Shown here one piece after another: positions 1-6,523 of a stretch of DNA of 9,999 nt. The translations under genes and the position numbers were made by a program. How positions within the stretch are numbered: the first letter of the stretch is position 1; each line of letters opens with the position of its first letter. The stretch is from JAEUKQ01 sp044227605 (GTDB taxonomy: Bacteria; Pseudomonadota; Alphaproteobacteria; JAEUKQ01), in assembly GCA_044227605.1 (NCBI GenBank), contig JBGAWJ010000056.1:1-9999 (forward strand). The letters run 5' to 3'. The notes beneath the pieces were generated by a model. The model was not told the origin of the DNA. It ran no database searches and saw only the letters and a list, made by a program, of their open reading frames with translations.

Positions 1-205
1 GATCTTGTAAAAGCGGCTGCAAATCAGCCAATTCTTTTTTTGCCTTATGATAGTCCGTGATAATATCCACCAAAGGCGTGATCTCAGAATATTCCTTTGA
101 TAATTTGGCAATCGTTTGGTTATCAACCGGTGGTTGCGCGGCTAGAATTGCCGATATTTCCTGCTGCCTGCGGACAATTTGCTGTAATTTATGCTCAATA
201 CTCAC
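1..205 (-). CDS. prfA: Peptide chain release factor 1, N-terminal part (partial)
   Basis: RF1 recognises UAA and UAG stop codons in the ribosomal A site and triggers hydrolysis of peptidyl-tRNA. Only the first 68 codons are in the window; the left edge cuts the gene, so the PxT codon-recognition motif and the GGQ catalytic loop are not visible. The translation from the GTG at 203-205 contains LSKEYSEITPLVD and a charged helix with YHKAKKELADLQ, matching the helical N-terminal domain of RF1 (E. coli has LSREYAQLSD at the same place). The start is GTG; the only upstream purine stretch is a weak AAAGAAAG. The gene lies 120 bp downstream of ptsP on the same strand, the usual ptsP-prfA order in alphaproteobacteria, where prmC often follows. 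Identity is inferred from the N-terminal domain plus context; RF2 is less likely given that neighbourhood. Confidence 0.85.
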   Translation of the reverse strand, partial: MSIEHKLQQIVRRQQEISAILAAQPPVDNQTIAKLSKEYSEITPLVDIITDYHKAKKELADLQPLLQD

Positions 206-325
206 AACCGAACTTTCTTTGTTAAAATTTACTTTTAGGCGCCGTCATTTTATTATTTTCGCATCGTTATCTATACGTTTATCACTTGTTACAGGTTAGG
301 GAAAGTTTTTCTAAAAGATAATGGC

Positions 326-2614
326 TTATTTATCAATCGCTATATTTTCCGAAGCCCCCGCAAGCAACTGGTGATCCCGCGCATAATCCCGCAAGAAAGG
401 CCTTAAGGTCGGGTGATGTTGCTTTAATAATTGCTCAACAAATTCCTGCACCGCCACCACCGAAATCCGTTGAACCACCTCTTTAACCAGTGGGATGGCT
501 GACGCCGTCATGGATAATTTGCGGAAACCGATCGCAATCAAGGCGATGGCATCGATAGGATTACTGGCCATTTCCCCACAAAGATTGATGGGTACATTGG
601 CTTGTGCGCAAGATTTAACAATCGGTTTTAAAAAATTCATAAAACCTGGTGATAAAATGTCATAACGGTCGGCAATCATGGGGTTATCCCGGTCGGAAGC
701 ACTTAAAAATTGCCATAAATCATTGCTGCCAATTGATAAAAAATCAATATGGGGCAACAGATGCTCAAGCTGAAAAGCTAAAGCAGGGGTTTCCAGCATC
801 ACACCAATTTTTAAGGTTTTAGGCATGGATTGTTGGCGTTGCTTGGCCATTTCCCATTCAATTTGCAGGAATTCTTTGGCCTCCAAATATTCCTGCACCA
901 ATCCAACCATGGGAAACATCACGTGAAGATCATGGTCGCTCGCGGCCGCAATCAAAGCTTTCAGTTGCGAACGTAGCAAAAAAGGACGATCCAAGCTCAT
1001 GCGGATTGCCCGCCACCCCATCGCAGGATTAGGTTCACTATGACGTTGCCAATAAGGCAGCAACTTATCACCGCCCACATCGAGGGTACGAAAAATAACC
1101 GGCTTTTCCTGGGCATAATGGAGAATTTTTTGATAAATATCTTTTTGTTGGGGAACAGAGGGTAGCGCATTCTGGGTCATGAAAGTCAGCTCCGTGCGGA
1201 ACAACCCCACCCCAACTGCCCCACTATTTTGGAAGGTTGGCATATCCAGTAAAAGCCCCGCATTCATCCATATATCAACCGGCACCCCGTCTTGGCTAAT
1301 CGCAGGTGTGGGTTGGCAATTTTCTGGAACCGGCCTATTTTGTCGGCGGTTTTGGATCGTGAGGGTTACCGTTTTGAGGATCGTATGGTTGGGCCTAAAA
1401 AATGCTTGGTGGTGATCCGCATCTAAAATAACTTTCTCGCCGGATTGAATTTGCATATGACTGGGAAGGGTTGAAACAAGAACCGGAATATTTAAGGCAC
1501 GCGCAATGACCACCGCATGGGACATCGCATTTCCCTGCCCCAAGATTAAGCCCTTTAATCTTTTATGATCCCAATACAGCAATTCTGAGGCACTGATTTG
1601 CGGCGCCAAAATAATGACATCGTCCGTATTATTTGGTAATAATTGGGAAATATCTTCCCTTAAGAAAGCCAATAGGCGGTTGGATAAATCATCCATATCA
1701 AGGACGATATCCTGCCAATTACCGCTGGCCGGTGGCCGGATTTTTGCCTGGATATCATTTTTGACCTTAATTACCGCCATTTCTGCCGACAGCCCGGACT
1801 TTATGGCATCCACCATCCGTTTGATCCAGCCTTGATCCTGGGTAATGGATTTATAAACCTCAAGCAGTTCATGATGATGTCCAGAAACTTGCAGCTGTTC
1901 GGATAGGCATAATTGATGAAGACTGTTTTGCAAGTCTGTAATGGCTTGTATCAAACGTTTTGTCTCCACTTGCGGATTGGCAAACGTTCGATCGGGTAAC
2001 AACGTTTTGGGTTGATAGTGAAAAACATATCCTATTTCCAAACCGGGACTAAGCCCTACACCTTGAATTCGGCTTGGTACAACAGCGCTTTCCGCATGGG
2101 CAGGCGGTTCGGTATATTCGGGGTGCGGGGCAACCAATTCGGTAAAAATAGTCCCCAGGATTTGCAAAATTTCGATTTCTTCAGCCAGGTAATGTCGCGG
2201 TTGATCATCAAGAACTGCCAGCACCCCTTGGCATGTTCCCGCCCGTATCATCGGCACTGCCAAAATTGTTTGATAATTGCCCCAAATCCAGTTTCCTAAT
2301 GCCTGCATGTCATTTTTTTGTATCACGCAGCAGGTTTTATCGGCGGCGACCTTGCCAATAATTTCTGAACCAAAGAAAAAATACTGCTGATTTTTTGTAG
2401 GGGCCTCACCCCCGCCCCACCAAGCAATCAATTTTAACATCTCACCGGGTTGAATCAGATATAAGCAGCAGGAAGCGGTGGGTAATTCCTTGACAATGAT
2501 TTCTAAAGATACCTGCAATTTCTCAAAAACCGTACCTTCTTCCGCCATCACTTGCCGCATCCGGCGCAATAACGGCAGGAGGGAAGGCAAATGTGATGGA
2601 GAAAGCGCTGCCAT
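326..2614 (-). CDS. ptsP: Phosphoenolpyruvate-protein phosphotransferase PtsP (EI-Ntr), GAF domain-containing
   Basis: First enzyme of the cytoplasmic nitrogen phosphotransferase system: it autophosphorylates from PEP and passes the phosphate to NPr and then EIIA-Ntr, a regulatory relay rather than sugar transport. Domains in the 762 residues: GAF sensor about 20-160; EI N-terminal domain from about 185 (GVGLSPGLEIG); swivelling phospho-histidine domain about 335-400 with the active-site His at 366 (GNAMSH); PEP-binding TIM barrel about 440-730. Visible catalytic residues include R473 (GLFRTEL), R509 (FRTLDVGGDK), Mg ligands E608 (GVMLETP) and D632 (IGSNDL), and the acid C679 (LCGEM). The GAF domain separates it from sugar-PTS EI. 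Met 364 replaces the usual Thr of the TSH motif. The start codon lies 2 nt after the stop of the preceding NMO-like gene, and the AAGG before it is too close to be a good ribosome site, so translational coupling is likely. Confidence 0.95.
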   Translation of the reverse strand: MAALSPSHLPSLLPLLRRMRQVMAEEGTVFEKLQVSLEIIVKELPTASCCLYLIQPGEMLKLIAWWGGGEAPTKNQQYFFFGSEIIGKVAADKTCCVIQKNDMQALGNWIWGNYQTILAVPMIRAGTCQGVLAVLDDQPRHYLAEEIEILQILGTIFTELVAPHPEYTEPPAHAESAVVPSRIQGVGLSPGLEIGYVFHYQPKTLLPDRTFANPQVETKRLIQAITDLQNSLHQLCLSEQLQVSGHHHELLEVYKSITQDQGWIKRMVDAIKSGLSAEMAVIKVKNDIQAKIRPPASGNWQDIVLDMDDLSNRLLAFLREDISQLLPNNTDDVIILAPQISASELLYWDHKRLKGLILGQGNAMSHAVVIARALNIPVLVSTLPSHMQIQSGEKVILDADHHQAFFRPNHTILKTVTLTIQNRRQNRPVPENCQPTPAISQDGVPVDIWMNAGLLLDMPTFQNSGAVGVGLFRTELTFMTQNALPSVPQQKDIYQKILHYAQEKPVIFRTLDVGGDKLLPYWQRHSEPNPAMGWRAIRMSLDRPFLLRSQLKALIAAASDHDLHVMFPMVGLVQEYLEAKEFLQIEWEMAKQRQQSMPKTLKIGVMLETPALAFQLEHLLPHIDFLSIGSNDLWQFLSASDRDNPMIADRYDILSPGFMNFLKPIVKSCAQANVPINLCGEMASNPIDAIALIAIGFRKLSMTASAIPLVKEVVQRISVVAVQEFVEQLLKQHHPTLRPFLRDYARDHQLLAGASENIAIDK

Positions 2615-2616
2615 CC

Positions 2617-3663
2617 TTAAGAAAGGGCTTCCATGGCCGCAAAACGATTGCTGATCATTTGCTTTGCCTGTGATAGTAATTCTTCAACAATCAGCTGAAC
2701 CGGCTTTTCCCCGCTGACCATACCAACACTTTGACCCGCCATTAAAGAACCGGCCTCGACATCACCCTCAAGCACGGCACGCCTTAAAGCACCCGCCCAG
2801 AAATGTTCAATTTCTAATTGGGCGCCTTTTTGATCCACTAGCCCTTGTTCAAAGCGATTGATTGTTTCGCGTTGAAATTGGATAAATTTTTGGGTGGCCT
2901 GATTAACCAGGGCCCGCACCGGAATAATGGGAAAACGTTGATCAAGCTGTACCGATGGTAGGGCATCCCGTGCCTGCGCTTGCATAAAGGCCTGTTTCAT
3001 TTTGGGATGGGCAATTGATTCTTGGGCGCAAACAAATTTCGTGCCCAATTGCACCCCAGCCGCCCCCATTTCCAAATAAGATACAACCATTTCGCCTCGG
3101 CCAATACCCCCCGCCACAAAAACCGGCACCTCCCGGATAACCGGCAATATCTCCTGCGCTAACACCGCGGTTGCAACCGGTCCTATATGCCCACCAGCCT
3201 CCGCCCCTTCTATTACCAACGCATCCACCCCGCTGCGGATTAATTTTTTAGCTATCCCTAAGGTTGGGGCAAAACAAATAAGTTTGACCCCACTTTGTTT
3301 GATCCTGGTTATTGCCCCAATCGGCGGCAACCCTCCTGCTAAAACCACATGGGTTGCTTGAAGTTCCAAGCACATATTGACCATTTCATCCAATTTTGGA
3401 TGCAAGGTAATAAGATTAACCCCAAACGATTGCTTGGTTAACCGGCGGGTCGCGAGAATTTCTGTGGCCAATTGCTCAGGTGACATAGCACCAGAAGCCA
3501 GCACCCCAAATCCCCCGGCATTTGAGATGGCGGCCACCAAATGATGCTCGGAAACCCACGTCATCGCCCCCCCCATCACGGCATATTGGCAATTTAAAAA
3601 CTCGCGGCCCCTGTGCCACAAATGGTTCAACCATAATTCTGTTTTATTCCCGAATGACTGCAA
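2617..3663 (-). CDS. NAD(P)H/FMN-dependent nitronate monooxygenase / FabK-like TIM-barrel protein
   Basis: A 348-residue member of the nitronate monooxygenase (2-nitropropane dioxygenase) superfamily, which includes the enoyl-ACP reductase FabK. Signatures: the N-terminal barrel strand VMGGAMTWVSEHHL (29-42) followed by SNAGGFGVLASG; the EGAEAGGHIG motif (152-161) whose H159 matches the catalytic or flavin-site His of both NMO and FabK; phosphate-binding loops AGGIG (184-188) and GAAGVQLGTKF (200-210); and the C-terminal MAGQSVGMV (308-316). No signal peptide or membrane segment is seen, so it is probably cytoplasmic. The substrate cannot be read from the sequence: nitronate detoxification, or an enoyl reductase-like role, are both possible. 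The start is TTG, supported by GGGAG seven bases upstream; an ATG at codon 30 would delete the first barrel strand. It leads a unit with ptsP (2 nt apart) and is divergent from ubiG. Confidence 0.85.
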   Translation of the reverse strand: MQSFGNKTELWLNHLWHRGREFLNCQYAVMGGAMTWVSEHHLVAAISNAGGFGVLASGAMSPEQLATEILATRRLTKQSFGVNLITLHPKLDEMVNMCLELQATHVVLAGGLPPIGAITRIKQSGVKLICFAPTLGIAKKLIRSGVDALVIEGAEAGGHIGPVATAVLAQEILPVIREVPVFVAGGIGRGEMVVSYLEMGAAGVQLGTKFVCAQESIAHPKMKQAFMQAQARDALPSVQLDQRFPIIPVRALVNQATQKFIQFQRETINRFEQGLVDQKGAQLEIEHFWAGALRRAVLEGDVEAGSLMAGQSVGMVSGEKPVQLIVEELLSQAKQMISNRFAAMEALS

Positions 3664-3670
3664 GGATCTT

Positions 3671-3675
3671 CTCCC
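3671..3675 (-). promoter_or_regulatory. Ribosome binding site for the TTG-started NMO-like gene
   Basis: GGGAG on the - strand lies 7 nt before the TTG at 3663. This spacing is what makes the TTG credible as the start. Barrel-strand homology to the family also begins only about 20 residues after this codon. Confidence 0.6.
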
Positions 3676-3688
3676 AAATGTTGCGGCG

Positions 3689-3710
3689 GCAAAAAGATGA
3701 ATCTTTTCGC
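3689..3710. repeat. Inverted repeat (10-bp arms, one mismatch, 2-bp centre) in the divergent ubiG/NMO intergenic region
   Basis: The left arm GCAAAAAGAT (3689-3698) and right arm ATCTTTTCGC (3701-3710) are reverse complements except at one position; the inner seven pairs AAAAGAT/ATCTTTT are perfect. The 2-bp centre is too short for a good RNA hairpin loop, so a DNA operator for a dimeric regulator is the more natural reading. It sits 26-47 bp upstream of the NMO-like start codon and about 107 bp upstream of ubiG. No regulator gene is adjacent. The operator role is inference. Confidence 0.5.
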
Positions 3711-3739
3711 ATGACTTTCCTTGAGAGTTTTATTAGAAT
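3711..3739 (+). promoter_or_regulatory. Candidate sigma-70 promoter for ubiG
   Basis: ATGACT (3711-3716) and TAGAAT (3734-3739) are separated by 17 bp, matching the -35 consensus at four positions and the -10 at five. Transcription would start near 3746, leaving about 70 nt of leader before ubiG. It directly abuts the inverted repeat. The gap is AT-rich, and other weak boxes exist (for example TATACA at 3782-3787), so the assignment is tentative. Confidence 0.35.
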
Positions 3740-3799
3740 TATCATGATTTTCCAACCATTTTCTTTACAAGCACATTCTTTTATACAAAATCAATAATT

Positions 3800-3807
3800 G
3801 GAGGAGG
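3800..3807 (+). promoter_or_regulatory. Strong Shine-Dalgarno that decides the ubiG start
   Basis: GGAGGAGG lies immediately against the ATG at 3808 (zero spacing) but 9 nt before the in-frame ATG at 3817. Ribosome geometry therefore favours 3817. Confidence 0.75.
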
Positions 3808-3816
3808 ATGAATATC

Positions 3817-4557
3817 ATGCAATCGGCAGCAAATGGACCGGGCATTTCCTCCCCCAAATCCTTTGATCAATGGGCAGAAAGTTGGTGGAACCCGCAAGGC
3901 CCCTTCCGGCCGCTTCACGAATTGCACCCAACTCGGATGAAATTTATTTTGGGTGAAGTCACCCGGCTGATTCCTTCTTTGCTGGCCCCGTTGCCAACAC
4001 CTATGGGAAACCTACAGATACTTGATATTGGCTGTGGCGGCGGCTTGATGGCCGAGTCTTTATGTCGTTTGGGAGGCAAGGTTACGGCGATTGATGAAAG
4101 CGAAAAAACGATTGCGGTGGCTCGGCAGCATGCGGCTGAACAAGGACTTGCCATTAATTATCACCTATTGGATGCTGAAAAATTATTAGAAATGGGTGAA
4201 AAGTTTGACTTGGTGTTGGCTTTGGAAGTTATTGAACATGTGGACGATTATAAAAAATTCTTAGATATTTGCGCCCAACTAACAAAACCCCAAGGCTTCC
4301 TTATTTTTTCAACCCTTAACCGCACGGCTATGTCTTATATTAAAAGCATTTTGATTGCTGAAAATATCCTTGGCTGGATTCCCAAAGGAACCCATGCTTG
4401 GACAAAATTTCTAAAACCTTCCGAACTAGCGGCCCCCTTGCAGCAAAGAGGTTTCTTGGCAAAAAACATCCAAGGCCTGGATTATCAAATCACCACAAAA
4501 AGCTGGATATTAAGCAGTCGCTTGGATAACAATTACATTATTTCCTTCGGCAAATAA
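3817..4557 (+). CDS. ubiG: Ubiquinone biosynthesis O-methyltransferase UbiG
   Basis: UbiG performs both SAM-dependent O-methylations of ubiquinone biosynthesis (on the 2-polyprenyl-6-hydroxyphenol and 3-demethylubiquinol intermediates). It acts in the cytoplasm at the membrane face. The 246-residue product opens with FDQWAESWWNPQGPFRPLHEL, the UbiG-specific N-terminal signature. Class I methyltransferase motifs follow: SAM motif I LDIGCGGG (about 69-76), the acidic strand end AIDES (about 92-96), and LALEVIEHV (about 135-143). The UbiG-typical membrane-interaction stretch NRTAMSYIKSILIAENILGW and GTHAWTKFLKPSEL come next. Length matches the family. I choose ATG 3817 over ATG 3808 on Shine-Dalgarno spacing. 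It is the only + strand gene, divergent from the NMO-ptsP unit and convergent with DUF1178, a common alphaproteobacterial arrangement. Confidence 0.95.
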   Translation: MQSAANGPGISSPKSFDQWAESWWNPQGPFRPLHELHPTRMKFILGEVTRLIPSLLAPLPTPMGNLQILDIGCGGGLMAESLCRLGGKVTAIDESEKTIAVARQHAAEQGLAINYHLLDAEKLLEMGEKFDLVLALEVIEHVDDYKKFLDICAQLTKPQGFLIFSTLNRTAMSYIKSILIAENILGWIPKGTHAWTKFLKPSELAAPLQQRGFLAKNIQGLDYQITTKSWILSSRLDNNYIISFGK

Positions 4558-4651
4558 TGTAAGCAACTTGCCGCAATTTTTATTGCTAAGCTGTTCGTTT
4601 TTTACCGGTTTGCGCCTATTTCTTGGCCAAAGTTATTAGCTGGCCCAACCA

Positions 4652-5158
4652 TTATCCATTCGTTTTCGGCAGCCAGGGTATTTCCGCGTACTCAATCCCC
4701 TCTTCTGCCAGTTCCTGGGCTTCCTGCGCCGTGACATTTCCATAAATCCCGCGTTTTTTGCCCTCACCCAAATGAATTTTTCTGGCCTCATCGGCAAAAC
4801 GATCCCCTACATGTTCGCAGTTCTTTTCAATTTCTTGGCGAAATTGCCGCAACATCTGATAGATTTTTTTTGTTTTTTGATCCGCCACACCAGTTTTCAG
4901 GGTCTCGGGTGTAACCACATCATCGCTCGCCACTGAGATATCTGCGGTTTTCGCTTCATCACCCTTACCTTCTGTTTTTGATAAAACCACCGCTGTTTTA
5001 CCAATATGCGGAGCCATCGGGGCTTTGATAATGTTGACATCACCGCAACGGGGGCAAGTGATGCCGCCCGACGCACTTTGTTGCTCATAGGTCGCATTAT
5101 TGCGGAACCAGCCTTCAAAAACATGTTTATTTGAACAAGTTAATGCAAATAAGATCAT
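4652..5158 (-). CDS. DUF1178 family protein with N-terminal zinc-ribbon-like motif
   Basis: A conserved protein of unknown function, 168 residues from the ATG at 5158. It begins with the family-typical MILFALTCSNKHVFEGWF and continues to TCPRCG. C8, C35 and C38, with H12 as a possible fourth ligand, suggest a small zinc-binding ribbon. The middle is a charged, low-complexity linker. The C-terminal half has DEARKIHLGE, IYGNVTAQEAQEL and finishes with EEGIEYAEIPWLP, the characteristic family ending. No signal peptide is visible. The frame stays open 24 codons further to a TTG at 5230, but that codon abuts the terminator stem and the extra residues have no family counterpart. Ribosome site is weak (GGAA about 11 nt upstream). 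In alphaproteobacteria this family is often beside ubiG, as here. I assign no function. Confidence 0.85.
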   Translation of the reverse strand: MILFALTCSNKHVFEGWFRNNATYEQQSASGGITCPRCGDVNIIKAPMAPHIGKTAVVLSKTEGKGDEAKTADISVASDDVVTPETLKTGVADQKTKKIYQMLRQFRQEIEKNCEHVGDRFADEARKIHLGEGKKRGIYGNVTAQEAQELAEEGIEYAEIPWLPKTNG

Positions 5159-5226
5159 AACCAAATAATTCCAATGATTGCCTTTTAGGATCAATATTTC
5201 CTTTTCGCCGTTTGATTGTCCAAACC

Positions 5227-5258
5227 ACAAAAGGCTGACGGTTCAAAACGTCAGCCTT
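5227..5258 (-). terminator. Rho-independent terminator of the rpsP-rimM-trmD-rplS operon
   Basis: A perfect 10-bp inverted repeat: AAGGCTGACG (5231-5240) pairs with CGTCAGCCTT (5249-5258) around an 8-nt loop. Read on the - strand it follows rplS by about 40 nt and runs into TTTTGTGGTTT, a moderate U-tract. The + strand side is not T-rich, so it acts mainly on - strand transcripts. It separates rplS from DUF1178, implying that the latter needs its own promoter or read-through. Confidence 0.8.
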
Positions 5259-5297
5259 CGTCATTATATCACAAAATCAGCGGATGGGTAAGATCTT

Positions 5298-5705
5298 TTA
5301 TTCGGTAGGCGCTGTATTTTCGGCTTGGGCAACCTCAGCAGCGGAAAATTGCAATTTTTCTGTAATACGAGCGGCTTTCCCGGTAAGTCCACGCAAGTAA
5401 TATAACTTAGCGCGCCTGACTTCACCACGTCGGGTGACCTCAATTTCCGTTAAACGGGGGCTATAAAGCGGAAAAAGCCGCTCAACCCCTTCGCCATAAG
5501 AAATTTTCCTTAAGGTGAAAGAAGAATTGATGCCAGCCATCCGGCGCGCAATGCAAACCCCTTCAAAAAACTGCACGCGTTCTTTTTCGCCTTCGATGAC
5601 CTTCACGCCAACCCGCACATTGTCGCCTGGACGAAACTCAGGAACGGCTCTTAATTTCTCGATTTCCTGAATTTGTTGATTTTCCAGATCACTAATCACA
5701 CTCAT
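5298..5705 (-). CDS. rplS: 50S ribosomal protein L19
   Basis: Large-subunit protein L19 lies at the interface with the 30S subunit and contributes to an intersubunit bridge. The 135-residue product carries the family hallmarks: an N-terminal helix (ISDLENQQIQEIEK), FRPGDNVRVGVKVIEG, VQFFEGVCIARR, SSFTLRKISYGEGVERLFPLYSP, and GEVRRAKLYYLRGLTGKAARI. A short acidic/Ala-rich tail follows, common in alphaproteobacteria. The frame also has an ATG at 5720, but AAGGAA at 5712-5717 lies 6 nt before ATG 5705 and inside that longer reading, so 5705 is the start. It is the last gene of the rpsP-rimM-trmD operon and is followed by a hairpin terminator. Confidence 0.96.
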   Translation of the reverse strand: MSVISDLENQQIQEIEKLRAVPEFRPGDNVRVGVKVIEGEKERVQFFEGVCIARRMAGINSSFTLRKISYGEGVERLFPLYSPRLTEIEVTRRGEVRRAKLYYLRGLTGKAARITEKLQFSAAEVAQAENTAPTE

Positions 5706-5711
5706 GGTATA

Positions 5712-5717
5712 TTCCTT
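5712..5717 (-). promoter_or_regulatory. Shine-Dalgarno that decides the rplS start
   Basis: AAGGAA on the - strand lies 6 nt upstream of the ATG at 5705 and overlaps the codons just after the alternative ATG at 5720. The L19 family N-terminus also begins at 5705. Confidence 0.7.
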
Positions 5718-5782
5718 CATAAATTCTTAAACAGGCTACAGGAAACATATTTTATGGTGATAAGTCAATATCTATTCCATTT

Positions 5783-6523
5783 TCATTTGCTGTCAACCGT
5801 ACCTTTATAATCTTGCCAAAGATCAGGACGACGTTTCTTTGTTATCTCTTCTGCCTGTTTTTGCCGCCAGGATTTAATGCGTTGATGATTGCCCGACAGT
5901 AAGACATCAGGAACCCCCCGATCTTTCCATATCGCCGGTTTTGTATATTGCGGATACTCCAGAAGCCCTGCAGAAAAACTTTCCTCCGTTAAGGATTCGG
6001 GCTGTCCCAAAACCCCCGGCAATAAGCGGATACATGCCTCGAGTAAGGCGATGGCTGCCGGTTCCCCGCCGGACAAGACGAAATCGCCCAAACTGATCTC
6101 TTGGGGTTGCCATTCCTCTAGGAGGCGTTCGTCAACCGCTTCATACCGTCCGCATAAAATAATCGCCCCTGGGGTTTTGGCAATATCGGCAACTATTTTT
6201 TGCGTTAATCTTTGTCCACGGGGGGTTAAATAAATCAAGGGCAAATGCGGAGCTTGTAGCCTAGCTTCCTGCAAAGCAGAATCTACAATATCCGCGCGCA
6301 TGACCATTCCCGCCCCGCCCCCAAAAGGCGTATCATCCACCGAGCGGTGGCGGTTAATCGCAAAATCCCGGATATTCATGGTTTCAATTGACCAGATTTT
6401 TTGTTGCAACGCCTTGCCCGCCAGCGAATATTGTAAGGTACCCGGAAACATTTCGGGGAACAGAGTCAGGACGATTGATTGCCAGGGCTTAGGAGACGCT
6501 GGGACGGCATCATTCATGGGCAT
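5783..6523 (-). CDS. trmD: tRNA (guanine-N1)-methyltransferase TrmD
   Basis: TrmD methylates G37 at N1, next to the anticodon of tRNAs reading CNN/GNN-type codons, which prevents +1 frameshifting. It is a SPOUT-class homodimer with a trefoil-knot SAM site. The 246-residue product shows the series LTLFPEMFPG, the family-defining FGGGAGMVM, YLTPRGQ, LCGRYEAVDERL, SLGDFVLSGGEPAA (the Asp matches the catalytic base D169 of E. coli), YPQYTKP, and VPDVLLSGNH with a C-terminal KSWRQKQ tRNA-binding helix. The start could be ATG 6523 or ATG 6517; GGA five bases before 6523 favours the former. Either overlaps the end of rimM (by 14 or 8 nt), indicating translational coupling. The frame continues upstream to 6559, but those codons lie inside rimM and lack homology. 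Confidence 0.95.
   Translation of the reverse strand: MPMNDAVPASPKPWQSIVLTLFPEMFPGTLQYSLAGKALQQKIWSIETMNIRDFAINRHRSVDDTPFGGGAGMVMRADIVDSALQEARLQAPHLPLIYLTPRGQRLTQKIVADIAKTPGAIILCGRYEAVDERLLEEWQPQEISLGDFVLSGGEPAAIALLEACIRLLPGVLGQPESLTEESFSAGLLEYPQYTKPAIWKDRGVPDVLLSGNHQRIKSWRQKQAEEITKKRRPDLWQDYKGTVDSK

Noticed and set aside
57..299. Open + strand frame of 80 codons across the prfA start and the ptsP-prfA gap
   Set aside because: It is antisense to the clearly homologous RF1 N-terminus for more than half its length and shows no ribosome site or family similarity.
206..325. Promoter or terminator between ptsP and prfA
   Set aside because: The 120-bp gap is AT-rich with several weak -10-like strings but no paired -35/-10 and no stable hairpin that I can defend.
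3808..3816. ATG at 3808 as the ubiG start
   Set aside because: It directly abuts the GGAGGAGG Shine-Dalgarno with no spacer; the in-frame ATG at 3817 has normal spacing.
4561..4605. Possible terminator between ubiG and DUF1178 (GCAAT/ATTGC hairpin at 4573-4586, T-run near 4598)
   Set aside because: The stem is only five AT-rich pairs and the T-run is about 10 nt away, so it would be too weak to call. A bulged TTGGCCA/TGGCCCAA pairing near 4622-4650 also lacks a T-tract.
5159..5230. Upstream extension of the DUF1178 gene to a TTG at 5230
   Set aside because: The TTG abuts the rplS terminator stem, has no ribosome site, and the added 24 residues have no counterpart in the family, whose N-terminus matches the ATG at 5158.
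5231..5258. Perfect 10-bp inverted repeat as a mobile-element end or operator
   Set aside because: Its position after rplS and the T-rich flank on the - strand fit an intrinsic terminator, and there is no transposase or target duplication nearby.
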